Counted from the stretch's first letter, positions 1-7,729 are shown. The stretch is DNA of 11,595 nucleotides from Nocardioides sp. (GCA_031177735.1 JAPSKJ010000060.1:1-11595); one strand, 5' to 3'. Numbers and translations: made by a program. The notes: generated from the letters alone by a model not told the origin.

Positions 1-1
1 C

Positions 2-52
2 AGGCGGCTCGCTGCGCTCGCGTCGAGCACGACAGCGCGGGGACCCCGATGA
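2..52 (+). CDS. C-terminal tail of an upstream gene (partial)
   Basis: One frame is open from the left edge and ends in a TGA that overlaps the ATG of the rhamnulokinase gene as ATGA (49-52). Stop/start overlaps of this kind recur in this window (lutA/lutB, lutB/lutC, MMPL/TetR), so this may be the last 16 residues of a co-translated gene. In rhamnose operons the expected neighbour would be rhamnose isomerase or a rhamnulose-1-phosphate aldolase/dehydrogenase. The 16 visible residues carry no recognisable motif, and the two other plus-strand frames are also open here, so identity is unknown and even the coding status is uncertain. Confidence 0.35.
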   Translation, partial: RRLAALASSTTARGPR

Positions 53-1551
53 ACCACGGCACGGTCCGTGTCGCCGCCGTCGACCTCGGCGCGACCAGCG
101 GCCGCGTGATGGTGGCGCGGGTCGGCCCCGACCTGCTCGAGCTCGACGAGGTGCACCGCTTCCCCAACGGGGGAGTGCAGGTGCGGGGCTCCCTGCTGTG
201 GGACATCGTCGGGATCCACCGGGAGATCCTCGTCGGGCTGCGCAAGATCGCCGCCGGCGGGCCGGTGGACGGCATCGGGATCGACTCCTGGGCCGTCGAC
301 TACGGGCTGCTCGACCGTGACGGCGAGCTCCTCGGCAATCCGTACTCGCACCGGGACGCCCGCACCGCGGGCGTCCCGGAGCGGGTCGCCGAGATCGTGC
401 CCCGCTCCGAGCAGTACGCCGTCACGGGCCTGCAGGAGCTGCCCTTCAACACCGTCTACCAGCTGACGGCGGCGTCGGGCACCGCTGCACTGCAGTCCGC
501 CGAGACCCTGCTGCTGCTGCCGGACCTGCTGTCCTACTGGCTCACCGGGGAGGTCGGCGCCGAGCGCACCAACGCCTCCACCACCGGCCTCTACGACGCG
601 ACGGCACAGACCTGGGCCGTCGACCTGGCCAAGCGGCTCGGGCTGCCGTGGGCGATCCTCCCGCCGCTGCGCGACCCGGGCACGGTCATCGGGCCGGTGC
701 TCCCGGGCGTCGGGGACCGGTCGGGTGTCACGGGCGTGCCGGTGATCGCCGTCGGCTCCCACGACACCGCCTCGGCCGTGGTCGGCGTACCGGCCGCGGA
801 GGAGTCGTTCGGCTACATCTCCTCGGGCACCTGGTCGCTGGTCGGCCTGGAGCTCGACAAGCCCGTGCTCACCGAGGCCGCCCGGCTCGCCGACTTCACC
901 AACGAGGGCGGGGTCGACGGGACCATCCGGTTCCTCAAGAACGTGATGGGCCTGTGGGTCCTCTCCGAGTCGGTCCGGTCCTGGTCCGACGAGGGGGTGG
1001 CTGGCACCGACCTGGCGACGTTGCTCGCCGGCGCGGCCGACGCCGAGTCGCTGCGCTCGGTGGTCGACATCAACGATGCCCGGCTGCTGCCGCCCGGCAC
1101 CGTCCACGACCCCATGCCGGCCCGGATCCAGCGGCTGGCCGCGGAGGCGGGCGAGCCGGTGCCGGCAACGCCGGTGGAGGTCACCCGCTGCATCCTCGAC
1201 AGTCTCGCCCTCGCCTACCGGCGTCACCTGCGCACCGCCGCCGACCTCGCCGGTCGCGCTCCGACGGTCGTGCACGTGGTGGGTGGCGGGTCGCAGAACA
1301 CGCTGCTGTGCCAGCTCACCGCCGATGCCTGCGGGCTGCCCGTGGTCGCCGGCCCGGCGGAGGCCGCAGCGCTCGGCAACGTGCTGGTCCAGGCGCGTGC
1401 CCTCGGCGTCGACCTGCCGGACCTGGCCGCTATGCGCGACCTCGTCCGCCGCACCCACCAGCTCAGCCGGTTCGAGCCCCGACCAGGGCTGGACTGGGAC
1501 GCCGCCGATCGCCGGCTGTCCGCCGACGTGCCGGCCGCGGCCCGGAGCTGA
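49..1551 (+). CDS. rhaB: Rhamnulokinase (FGGY carbohydrate kinase)
   Basis: This cytoplasmic kinase phosphorylates L-rhamnulose at O1 with ATP, the second intracellular step of L-rhamnose catabolism. At 500 residues it is close to the roughly 490 of known RhaB proteins. The N-terminal FGGY domain opens with the phosphate-binding motif AVDLGATSGRV (about 10-20), followed by GIDSWAVDYG (77-86), a typical rhamnulokinase substrate-side segment, and PYSHRDART. SHDTASAV (237-244) contains Asp239, at the place of the family's catalytic base. The C-terminal domain has the adenosine motif GGGSQN (412-417) and EAAALGN near 450. The ATG at 49 is preceded by GGGGA at 39-43, and the protein starts just before the first beta strand, so this start is well supported. 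A rhamnosidase gene follows 37 nt downstream, which supports rhamnose over other FGGY substrates such as fuculose or xylulose. Confidence 0.93.
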   Translation: MNHGTVRVAAVDLGATSGRVMVARVGPDLLELDEVHRFPNGGVQVRGSLLWDIVGIHREILVGLRKIAAGGPVDGIGIDSWAVDYGLLDRDGELLGNPYSHRDARTAGVPERVAEIVPRSEQYAVTGLQELPFNTVYQLTAASGTAALQSAETLLLLPDLLSYWLTGEVGAERTNASTTGLYDATAQTWAVDLAKRLGLPWAILPPLRDPGTVIGPVLPGVGDRSGVTGVPVIAVGSHDTASAVVGVPAAEESFGYISSGTWSLVGLELDKPVLTEAARLADFTNEGGVDGTIRFLKNVMGLWVLSESVRSWSDEGVAGTDLATLLAGAADAESLRSVVDINDARLLPPGTVHDPMPARIQRLAAEAGEPVPATPVEVTRCILDSLALAYRRHLRTAADLAGRAPTVVHVVGGGSQNTLLCQLTADACGLPVVAGPAEAAALGNVLVQARALGVDLPDLAAMRDLVRRTHQLSRFEPRPGLDWDAADRRLSADVPAAARS

Positions 1552-1588
1552 AGAACCGCACCCCACCTCACCGACCCTCGGAGCTCAC

Positions 1589-4500
1589 GTGAACCAGCAG
1601 CCAGGCCCGTCCCTGTCCCTCACCCGCCGCCGGTTGTTCGCGACCACGGCAGCCACCGCCGCTGTGGCGGCGGGCTCGTCCGCCCTCGGGGGCGCAACGG
1701 CGCAGGCCGCGTCGACCGTCCCCGGCACCCAGGGACTGCCGAAGGGCCTGGCGAACGACTTCGCCAGCCCCGGTCTCGCCACGGCGGCCGGATTCCGGTG
1801 GTGGTGGCCGCACGGCAAGGTCGACCCGGTCGAGGTCGCCCGCGAGGTCGACCAGGTGGCGGACGCCGGCTTCGGCATCCTCGAGGTCGCGGACGTGACG
1901 CACAGCCTGCGGGCCCGCAACATCTCCTTCGACCTGACCACGCACGGGTGGGGCACTCCTGCCTGGGTGGCAGGCGTGAAGGCGGCGCTGCGACGCGCCG
2001 CCGAGCGCGGCGTCCGGGTGGACATCACCGTGGGCCCCTCGTGGCCTGCAGCGGTCAGCACCATCACGCCCGACGACGACGCTGCTTGCACCGAGCTCGC
2101 GCACGGCCGCGCCGACGTGGCTGCGGGCGCCACCTACGACGGGCCGGTGCCGCCGCCGGCGGCGCACGCCTCCTCCGCCGTCTCCCGGCAGGACCTCCTC
2201 GCGGTCCAGGCCTTCCGAGTGGGCGCCACCGATCGCAACGGCACCCGCCTGTACGCCGACTCGCTGGTGGACCTCACCGACGCCGTCGCCGACGGGCGGC
2301 TGCGGTGGACCGCCCCCGCCGACGGCGCCTGGGTGGTGCTCTCCTACTGGGTCCGTGGATCGGCGCAGGAGCCCGAGGCGGGTCCGCACACCGAGCCCCG
2401 GTCGTGGGTGGTGGACCACTTCTCCGCCGCGGGCTCCCAGGCCGTCATCGACCTGTGGCGCGACGGCATCCTGGACCAGGAGCTGCGCAGCCTGCTCGCG
2501 CAGGCCGGCGGCTACCTGTTCGAGGACTCGCTGGAGATCGAGACCGAGGCGACGATCTGGACCCGTCGGATGCCGGCGGAGTTCCGCGCCCGCGCCGGCT
2601 ACGACGTGCTGCCGTGGCTCGCGGTGCTGGTGGAGCACGACGAGAAGTACCCGTTCACCTTCGGCGGCACCGAGACGACGCGCGCCCGCGACGACTTCAA
2701 CCAGGTGCTGTCCGACCTCTACCGCGACCACCACCTGATGCCGCTGCAGGGCTTCGCCCGCTCCCTCGGCCTCGGTCTCCGCGTTCAGCCCTACGGACTG
2801 GAGACCGACACGATCGAGCACTCGGCCCTGCTGGACCAGCCGGAGACCGAGTCGCTGGGCTTCAAGAACCTCGACGACTACCGGGTGATGGCCGGCGGCC
2901 GTGACATCCGGGGGCACGCCGTGCTCTCGTGTGAGGCGGCCTGCTACTTCGGCGCGGCCTACCAGACCACCTGGGACCGGGCGCTGCAGACGCTGAACAG
3001 CATCTTCGCCGCTGGGGTCAACCAGACCGTGTTGCACGGCTTCGCCTACGCCGACGCCCCCGGCGTCACCTGGCCGGGGTTCGCGGCGTTCTCGCCGTAC
3101 TACTCCGGCGCGGTGGGCTACGGCGAGGCCTGGGGCCCGCGGACCCCCCAGTGGCAGCACATGCCGGACGTGGCGGGCTACCTGGCCCGGACCCAGCTGG
3201 TGCTGCAGTCCGGAGCCGCCAAGTACGACCTGGTGTTCCTGCGACAGAAGGGATGGGCCTCGACCGGCATCGGCCCCTTCTGGGCGGTCAACGGCGGCAT
3301 CCCGATCGGCTGGAGCCACTCCTTCATCACCTCGGCCCTCCTGGACCTGCCCGGGGTCGAGGTCCGTGACGGAGTGCTCGCACCCGACGGTCCGGCGTAC
3401 AAGGCCATGATCGTCGGCCCGGACCAGTTCCGGGGTCAGGAGGTCACCATCGAGGTCGCCGCCGCGCGTCGGTTGCGCGACTTCGCCCGAGCCGGTCTCC
3501 CCGTGGTCCTGCTCGGGAACTGGTCCACCGTCCAGCCGGTCGGCATCGCCGCACCGGGGGAGACCGAGGAGGTGCGCGCGCTCCTCGCCGAGGTCGCCGC
3601 CCAGCCGACCACCCGGACGGTCTCCGACCAGGCGCAGATCCCCACGGCGCTCGCCGAGCTCGGCGTCGAGCGGGACGTCGTCCACGACTCCTCCACCGTG
3701 ATGCACGTCCGCCGCACCCTCGACGGAGCCGACCTGTACTACCTGGCCAACGCCAAGCACGCGGAGAACCGCAGGCTCCAGCGGGTGACCCAGGACGTGT
3801 GGCTCTCCGCGACCGAGCCCGACGCGGTTCCGCTGCTGCTCGACCCGTGGTCGGGCACCGTCGCTCCCGTCGGCCTGTGGGCCCGCGAGGGTGGCCGGAT
3901 CCGGGTGCGGGTCGACCTGCGGCCGGGTCAGAGCACCGTCATCGCGCTCGTGCCGCCCCGCGGACCCGCTCCGGTGGGCGCGACCAGCACGACCGCCGAG
4001 GCGGTTCGGGTGGAGGCACGGTCGGTGGTCGTGCGGACCACGACGCCGGGCACCGTCGTGACCACGCTGCAGGACGGCAGGACCGTCCGCAGCCGCGTCG
4101 ACCGCGTCCGCGAGCCGCTCGCCCTGACCGACTGGGACCTGGAGATCGAGGACTGGCAGCCCGGCGCCTCGGCCACGGAGACGGTCAAGCCGGTCCGCTC
4201 GGTGCGGCTCGCCGGCCTGGCGCCCTGGTCCCAGGTGCCCGGGCTGGAGGACGTCGCCGGGATCGGGCGCTACCGGACCACGGTGGACCTCGGTCGGGAC
4301 TGGACCGCGGAGGACGGCGCGCTGCTCGAGCTCGGCGAGGTCAACGACACCTTCCGGGTGCGCGTCAACGGCCACGACGTCGGGCCGTGCGACCCGCTCG
4401 GCCCCACCGTGGACGTGGGCCCCTGGCTGCGCGCCGGCACCAACACCATCGAGGTCGAGGTCGCCAGCACGCTGATCAACCGCCTCCGCACGGTGACGCC

Positions 4501-4603
4501 GCAGGTCTACGGCGGGGTCGCCCGCCAGGCCTTCGGTTTGATCGGGCCGGCGCGGCTGGTTCCCTACGCCGAGCGCCGCATCGCTCCGGGCGCTGGTCGT
4601 TGA
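1589..4603 (+). CDS. Tat-exported GH106-type alpha-L-rhamnosidase
   Basis: Predicted exported glycoside hydrolase of 1004 residues that would release terminal L-rhamnose from plant or microbial rhamnosides. The GTG at 1589 is preceded by GGAG (1580-1583) and gives an immediate twin-arginine signal: TRRRLF (12-17), an Ala-rich hydrophobic stretch, and an AxA-type site near residues 38-40. The mature protein opens with an FRWWWPHG segment (69-76) and DITVGPSWP, both resembling GH106 TIM-barrel strands. Candidate catalytic acids are Glu316 in EDSLE (312-316) and Glu449 in SCEAACYF; these assignments are by resemblance only. A C-terminal jelly-roll domain (roughly 880-990; GRYRTTVDL, FRVRVNGHDVG, LRAGTNTIEVEV) looks like the galactose-binding-like sandwich found in this family. 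It lies 37 nt after rhaB and is probably co-transcribed. Other polysaccharide-active GH families with the same architecture are possible but less likely beside rhaB. Confidence 0.85.
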   Translation: MNQQPGPSLSLTRRRLFATTAATAAVAAGSSALGGATAQAASTVPGTQGLPKGLANDFASPGLATAAGFRWWWPHGKVDPVEVAREVDQVADAGFGILEVADVTHSLRARNISFDLTTHGWGTPAWVAGVKAALRRAAERGVRVDITVGPSWPAAVSTITPDDDAACTELAHGRADVAAGATYDGPVPPPAAHASSAVSRQDLLAVQAFRVGATDRNGTRLYADSLVDLTDAVADGRLRWTAPADGAWVVLSYWVRGSAQEPEAGPHTEPRSWVVDHFSAAGSQAVIDLWRDGILDQELRSLLAQAGGYLFEDSLEIETEATIWTRRMPAEFRARAGYDVLPWLAVLVEHDEKYPFTFGGTETTRARDDFNQVLSDLYRDHHLMPLQGFARSLGLGLRVQPYGLETDTIEHSALLDQPETESLGFKNLDDYRVMAGGRDIRGHAVLSCEAACYFGAAYQTTWDRALQTLNSIFAAGVNQTVLHGFAYADAPGVTWPGFAAFSPYYSGAVGYGEAWGPRTPQWQHMPDVAGYLARTQLVLQSGAAKYDLVFLRQKGWASTGIGPFWAVNGGIPIGWSHSFITSALLDLPGVEVRDGVLAPDGPAYKAMIVGPDQFRGQEVTIEVAAARRLRDFARAGLPVVLLGNWSTVQPVGIAAPGETEEVRALLAEVAAQPTTRTVSDQAQIPTALAELGVERDVVHDSSTVMHVRRTLDGADLYYLANAKHAENRRLQRVTQDVWLSATEPDAVPLLLDPWSGTVAPVGLWAREGGRIRVRVDLRPGQSTVIALVPPRGPAPVGATSTTAEAVRVEARSVVVRTTTPGTVVTTLQDGRTVRSRVDRVREPLALTDWDLEIEDWQPGASATETVKPVRSVRLAGLAPWSQVPGLEDVAGIGRYRTTVDLGRDWTAEDGALLELGEVNDTFRVRVNGHDVGPCDPLGPTVDVGPWLRAGTNTIEVEVASTLINRLRTVTPQVYGGVARQAFGLIGPARLVPYAERRIAPGAGR

Positions 4604-4642
4604 GGCCGGCCGCGGGTCGTGAGGCCCTAGGATTGGCCGGCC
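4604..4642. repeat. Paired GGCCGGCC palindromes around a -10-like hexamer
   Basis: The octamer palindrome GGCCGGCC occurs at 4604-4611 and again at 4635-4642. The two copies could pair with each other as an 8-bp stem with a 23-nt loop just after the rhamnosidase stop codon, acting as a terminator without a U-tract, or each could serve as a protein-binding site. Such octamers are not rare in very GC-rich DNA, so function is uncertain. Confidence 0.35.
4628..4633 (+). promoter_or_regulatory. Possible -10 element for lutABC
   Basis: TAGGAT matches the actinobacterial TAnnnT -10 pattern and is the best such hexamer in the 118-nt gap before lutA. No convincing -35 sits 16-19 nt upstream; TTGAGG at 4600-4605 is 22 nt away, which is too far. 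If used, it gives a leader of about 85 nt containing the palindrome at 4678-4693. Confidence 0.3.
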
Positions 4643-4677
4643 GGGCGGTCGTGACGGCGGACACGAAGGCGCGGACC

Positions 4678-4693
4678 CGACGGCACGCCGTCG
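4678..4693. promoter_or_regulatory. Perfect 7+7 inverted repeat, candidate operator of lutABC
   Basis: CGACGGC-AC-GCCGTCG is a perfect dyad with a 2-nt centre, lying 28 nt before the lutA start and downstream of the TAGGAT hexamer. Its size and symmetry suit a dimeric repressor of GntR or LacI type. The 2-nt loop makes it a poor RNA hairpin unless inner pairs open. No regulator gene is in the window, so the partner is unknown. Confidence 0.35.
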
Positions 4694-4721
4694 CGATCCG
4701 CCTGACCGAGGAGGTGCCAGC

Positions 4722-5522
4722 GTGAGGGTCGCCCTCATGGTCACGTGCATCAACGACGCCATGTTCCCCGACACCGGCAAGGCGGTCGTGCGGCTGTTGC
4801 GCCGGCTCGGCGTCGAGGTGGACTTCCCCGCGGCGCAGACCTGCTGCGGCCAGCCGATGGTCAACACCGGCTACCTCGACGAGGCGGTCCCGGTGGTCCG
4901 GGCGTACGCCGAGGCCTTCGCCGGCTACGACGCGATCGTGACCCCGTCCGGGTCGTGCGCCGGCTCGGCGCGGCACCAGCACGGCATCGTGGCCCGCCGC
5001 TCGGGTGATCCCGCCCTGGTGGACGCGGTGGCCGAGCTCGGGCCGCGGGTCTATGAGCTGTCGGAGTTCCTCGTCGACGTGCTCGAGGTGACCGACGTGG
5101 GCGCGTACTTCCCCCACAAGGTCACCTACCACCCGACCTGCCACTCCCTGCGCATGCTCGGGGTGGGCGACCGGCCACGGCGGCTGCTCGAAGCCGTCCG
5201 GGGCATCACGCTGGTCGACCTGCCCGCCGCGCAGGAGTGCTGCGGGTTCGGCGGCACGTTCGCCGTGAAGAACTCCGACACCTCGGTCGCCATGGGCGCC
5301 GACAAGGCGCGCCACGTGCGCGAGACCGGCGCCGAGGTGCTCGTCGCCGGTGACAACTCCTGCCTGATGCACATCGGCGGGATGCTCTCGCGGCAGCAGG
5401 GTGGGGTGCGGGTCATGCACCTGGCCGAGATCCTGGCCTCGACCGAGGAGACCTCCGCCGAGCACTCCTCGGTCGAGCTGACCGCGACAAACGTTGAATC
5501 AGATGCGGAGGTGCTCCGGTGA
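4722..5522 (+). CDS. lutA: L-lactate oxidation iron-sulfur protein LutA (two CCG domains)
   Basis: Cytoplasmic (Fe-S)-binding oxidoreductase subunit of the LutABC (LldEFG/YkgEFG) complex, which oxidises L-lactate to pyruvate without a flavin LldD-type enzyme. The 266 residues hold two cysteine-rich CCG domains. The first has Cys9, Cys41-Cys42-Gly43 in CCGQPMVNTGY, and Cys79 in PSGSC. The second has Cys140 in HPTCHS, Cys173-Cys174-Gly175 in CCGFGGTF, and Cys214 in GDNSCLMH. This is the complete expected cysteine set. The GTG start at 4722 has AGGAGG at 4709-4714, 7 nt upstream. The gene leads the operon and its stop overlaps the lutB start (GTGA), indicating translational coupling. Similar CCG pairs occur in GlpC, HdrB and GlcF, but the following lutB and lutC fix the assignment. 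Confidence 0.92.
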   Translation: MRVALMVTCINDAMFPDTGKAVVRLLRRLGVEVDFPAAQTCCGQPMVNTGYLDEAVPVVRAYAEAFAGYDAIVTPSGSCAGSARHQHGIVARRSGDPALVDAVAELGPRVYELSEFLVDVLEVTDVGAYFPHKVTYHPTCHSLRMLGVGDRPRRLLEAVRGITLVDLPAAQECCGFGGTFAVKNSDTSVAMGADKARHVRETGAEVLVAGDNSCLMHIGGMLSRQQGGVRVMHLAEILASTEETSAEHSSVELTATNVESDAEVLR

Positions 5523-7027
5523 GCGGCACGTTCGTCGGGATGCCGGTGTTCCCGAGCGCGGCGCGCACGGCGCTGGCCGACACCCAGCTGCGGCACAACC
5601 TCGCCCACGCCACGTCGACGATCCGCGGCAAGCGCTCGCGCCTGGTCGAGGAGGTCGACGAGTCGATCGGCGGCGACGACAGCGGGTGGGAGCGGCTCCG
5701 GCTCGCCGGCGCGGCGGTGAAGGAGTCGGCGCTGCGCGACCTCGACCGCCACCTGGTGGCGCTCGAGGAGGCGTTGACCGCCCGCGGTGCGACGGTCCAC
5801 TGGGCCCGTGACGCGGCCGAGGCCAACGCCATCGTCGTCTCGGTGGCCAAGGCCCACCAGGCCGACGAGGTCGTCAAGGTGAAGTCGATGGTGACCCAGG
5901 AGATCGGGCTCAACGAGGCGCTGGAGGCCGAGGGCGTCCTGGCGTGGGAGACCGACCTGGCCGAGCTCATCGTGCAGCTCGGCGACGACCTGCCCAGCCA
6001 CATCCTGGTCCCCGCCATCCACCGCAACCGTGCCGAGATCCGCGAGATCTTCCTGCGCCGGATGAAGGACGTCGGCCGTCCCGCGCCCGCCGACCTGACC
6101 GACGAGCCGGCCGTGCTCGCTGGCGCGGCCCGCGAGCACCTGCGCGAGAAGTTCCTGCGCGCCAAGGTCGCCGTCTCCGGCGCCAACTTCGCGGTCGCCG
6201 ACACCGGGACCCTGGTCGTGGTCGAGTCGGAGGGCAACGGCCGCATGTGCCTGACCCTCCCCGAGGTGCTCGTCTCCGTCGTCGGCATCGAGAAGGTCGT
6301 GCCGACCTGGGAGATGCTCGACCCGCTGCTGCGTCTGCTGCCCCGCTCCTCCACGGGCGAGCGGATGAACCCCTACACCTCCACCTGGACCGGGGTGACG
6401 CCCGGCGACGGGCCGCAGGAGGTCCACGTCGTGCTCCTCGACAACGGACGCACCCGCGCGCTGGCCGACGAGGTCGGCCGGCAGGCGCTGCGCTGCATCC
6501 GCTGCTCGGCCTGCCTCAACGTCTGCCCGGTCTACGAGCGCACCGGCGGTCACGCCTACGGGTCGGTCTACCCAGGCCCGATCGGCGCGATCCTCAACCC
6601 GCTGCTGCGTGGGACGGGCGATCCGCAGACCGACTCGCTGCCCTACGCCTCCTCGCTGTGCGGCGCCTGCTTCGAGGCGTGCCCGGTCCGCATCGACATC
6701 CCCGAGGTGCTGGTGCACCTGCGTGCCAAGGTCGTCGACGGGCACCGCGGCGACCGCGTCCCCAAGGCCGAGGCGGTGGCGATGAGGGCAGCCGAGTTCG
6801 CCCTCTCCGACGCCCGGCGGCTCGGCTGGGCCGAGCGGGCCTCCGGGGTCGCCGGCCGGGTGGCCGGCCGGTTCGGCCGACGGGCGCTGCCCGGTGGCCG
6901 GCGCTCCCTGTCCCGGGTGCCGGGTGGGTCAGCGTGGACCTCGGCGCGCGACCTGCCGGCGCCGGCGACCGAGTCGTTCCGCACCTGGTGGAAGCGCACC
7001 GACGGCGGACGGGAGGAGACCCGATGA
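5519..7027 (+). CDS. lutB: L-lactate oxidation iron-sulfur protein LutB
   Basis: Central subunit of the LutABC L-lactate oxidation complex, 502 residues, within the usual range of 470-500. It starts with a LUD (DUF162) domain, including the SGANFAVADTGT segment around 220-231 that is typical of the family. A two-cluster ferredoxin region follows: CIRCSACLNVCP (Cys326, 329, 332, 336) and CGACFEACP (Cys381, 384, 388) with PVRIDIP after it. The C-terminal tail ends in a Pro/Ala stretch followed by ESFRTWWK, as LutB proteins commonly do; the Arg/Gly-rich stretch before it is probably flexible. The GTG start overlaps the lutA stop by 4 nt and has GGAGG at 5507-5511. The stop overlaps the lutC ATG as ATGA. 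All eight expected cluster positions appear present (seven listed Cys plus the preceding ferredoxin pattern), so the protein looks functional. Confidence 0.93.
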   Translation: MSGTFVGMPVFPSAARTALADTQLRHNLAHATSTIRGKRSRLVEEVDESIGGDDSGWERLRLAGAAVKESALRDLDRHLVALEEALTARGATVHWARDAAEANAIVVSVAKAHQADEVVKVKSMVTQEIGLNEALEAEGVLAWETDLAELIVQLGDDLPSHILVPAIHRNRAEIREIFLRRMKDVGRPAPADLTDEPAVLAGAAREHLREKFLRAKVAVSGANFAVADTGTLVVVESEGNGRMCLTLPEVLVSVVGIEKVVPTWEMLDPLLRLLPRSSTGERMNPYTSTWTGVTPGDGPQEVHVVLLDNGRTRALADEVGRQALRCIRCSACLNVCPVYERTGGHAYGSVYPGPIGAILNPLLRGTGDPQTDSLPYASSLCGACFEACPVRIDIPEVLVHLRAKVVDGHRGDRVPKAEAVAMRAAEFALSDARRLGWAERASGVAGRVAGRFGRRALPGGRRSLSRVPGGSAWTSARDLPAPATESFRTWWKRTDGGREETR

Positions 7028-7614
7028 GCGCGCGCGAGGAGATCCTGGGCCGGGTCCGATCGGCTCTCGAGGGCGTCGAGCGGCTGACCGACGTGCCGGT
7101 AGCCCCGCGCGTCACGACAGCCGCCGACCGGGTGGTCGAGCTCTTCGTCGAGCGGGTCGAGGACTACCGGGCCGTGGTCACCCGCTGCGCACCCGCCGAC
7201 CTGGCCGCGACCGTGCGGGCCGCACTGCCCGCGGGTGGCACGGTCGTCGTGCCGCCCGGCCTCGGCGTCGAGGTGCCCGGGGCGATCGAGGACACCGGCC
7301 TCACCGCCGCCGAGCTCGACCGGATCGACGCCGTGGTCACCGAGGCCCGGGTCGGCATCGCCGAGACCGGCACCATCGTGCTCGACCACGGCCCGGGCCA
7401 GGGCCGGCGCGCCCTCTCGCTGGTGCCCGACCAGCACGTGTGCATCGTGCGGGTCGACCAGGTCGTCACCGACGTCCCGGACGCCGTCGCCCTCCTCGAC
7501 CCACTGCGTCCGCTCACGTGGATCAGCGGGCCCTCAGCCACCAGCGACATCGAGCTGGACCGGGTCGAGGGCGTCCACGGGCCCCGGCATCTGCACGTCG
7601 TCGTCGTCGGCTGA
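7024..7614 (+). CDS. lutC: L-lactate oxidation protein LutC (LUD domain)
   Basis: Third subunit of the LutABC complex, 196 residues consisting almost entirely of a LUD (DUF162) domain. Two diagnostic segments are visible: GIAETGT at 111-117, and SGPSATSDIEL (168-178) running into GVHGPRHLHVV at the C-terminus. The first is a glycine-rich core loop and the second is the family's signature. Its exact catalytic role is not settled even for characterised homologues. The ATG at 7024 overlaps the lutB stop (ATGA) and has GGAGGAG at 7012-7018. It is the last gene of the operon; a short hairpin follows 27 nt after the stop. No lactate permease or LutR-type GntR regulator follows, unlike many lut loci. 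Confidence 0.92.
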   Translation: MSAREEILGRVRSALEGVERLTDVPVAPRVTTAADRVVELFVERVEDYRAVVTRCAPADLAATVRAALPAGGTVVVPPGLGVEVPGAIEDTGLTAAELDRIDAVVTEARVGIAETGTIVLDHGPGQGRRALSLVPDQHVCIVRVDQVVTDVPDAVALLDPLRPLTWISGPSATSDIELDRVEGVHGPRHLHVVVVG

Positions 7615-7641
7615 CAGCTTCGTCGAGCAGGGCCTCCACCT

Positions 7642-7659
7642 GGCCGGGGCTCTCCGGCC
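7642..7659 (+). terminator. Possible hairpin terminator after lutC
   Basis: GGCCGG-GGCTCT-CCGGCC forms a 6-bp all-GC stem with a 6-nt loop, 27 nt past the lutC stop. There is no U-tract, as is common for actinobacterial terminators, so the call rests only on position and stem strength. Confidence 0.35.
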
Positions 7660-7694
7660 GTCGACCGGGGGCCGAGGCCGCGTTGGTCGGTGGG

Positions 7695-7723
7695 TTGTGG
7701 CGCGTCCAGGAGCGGGTTAGCGT
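7695..7723 (+). promoter_or_regulatory. Promoter of a probably leaderless gene
   Basis: TTGTGG (7695-7700) and TAGCGT (7718-7723) are separated by exactly 17 nt, a good sigma70-type arrangement. The -10 ends 6 nt before the ATG at 7730, so transcription would start at or next to the start codon. No Shine-Dalgarno sequence sits at a useful distance; the nearest, AGGAG at 7708-7712, is 17 nt away. A leaderless mRNA is therefore likely. Confidence 0.5.
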
Positions 7724-7729
7724 GCGGCG

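Larger units (their letters stand above)
4595..4654 (+). repeat. Three near-identical GGTCGT(T)GA direct repeats
   Basis: GGTCGTTGAGGCC (4595-4607) recurs with one base deleted as GGTCGTGAGGCC (4615-4626), and a shorter copy GGTCGTGA lies at 4647-4654. The first copy contains the TGA stop of the rhamnosidase gene. The copies flank a TAGGAT hexamer, so they may be regulator-binding sites or remnants of a small duplication. Confidence 0.5.

Noticed and set aside
1076..1588. Upstream extension of the rhamnosidase frame into rhaB
   Set aside because: The extension overlaps rhaB and translates to Arg/Pro/Ser-rich nonsense. The GTG at 1589 has a ribosome site and directly precedes a Tat signal.
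1568..4867. A minus-strand open frame of about 1100 codons opposite the rhamnosidase gene
   Set aside because: It is the antisense shadow common in very GC-rich genes: the translation is rich in Arg, Gly, Pro, His and Val repeats with no domain, while the plus strand has a signal peptide and a clear hydrolase architecture.
5126..6745. A minus-strand open frame of about 540 codons opposite lutA and lutB
   Set aside because: Low-complexity Asp/Val/Gly/Arg composition with no motif, lying entirely antisense to well-supported lut genes with intact cysteine motifs.
5944..7023. Upstream extension of the lutC frame through lutB
   Set aside because: The frame is open by composition only. The LUD domain begins after the ATG at 7024, which has a strong ribosome site and the ATGA overlap.
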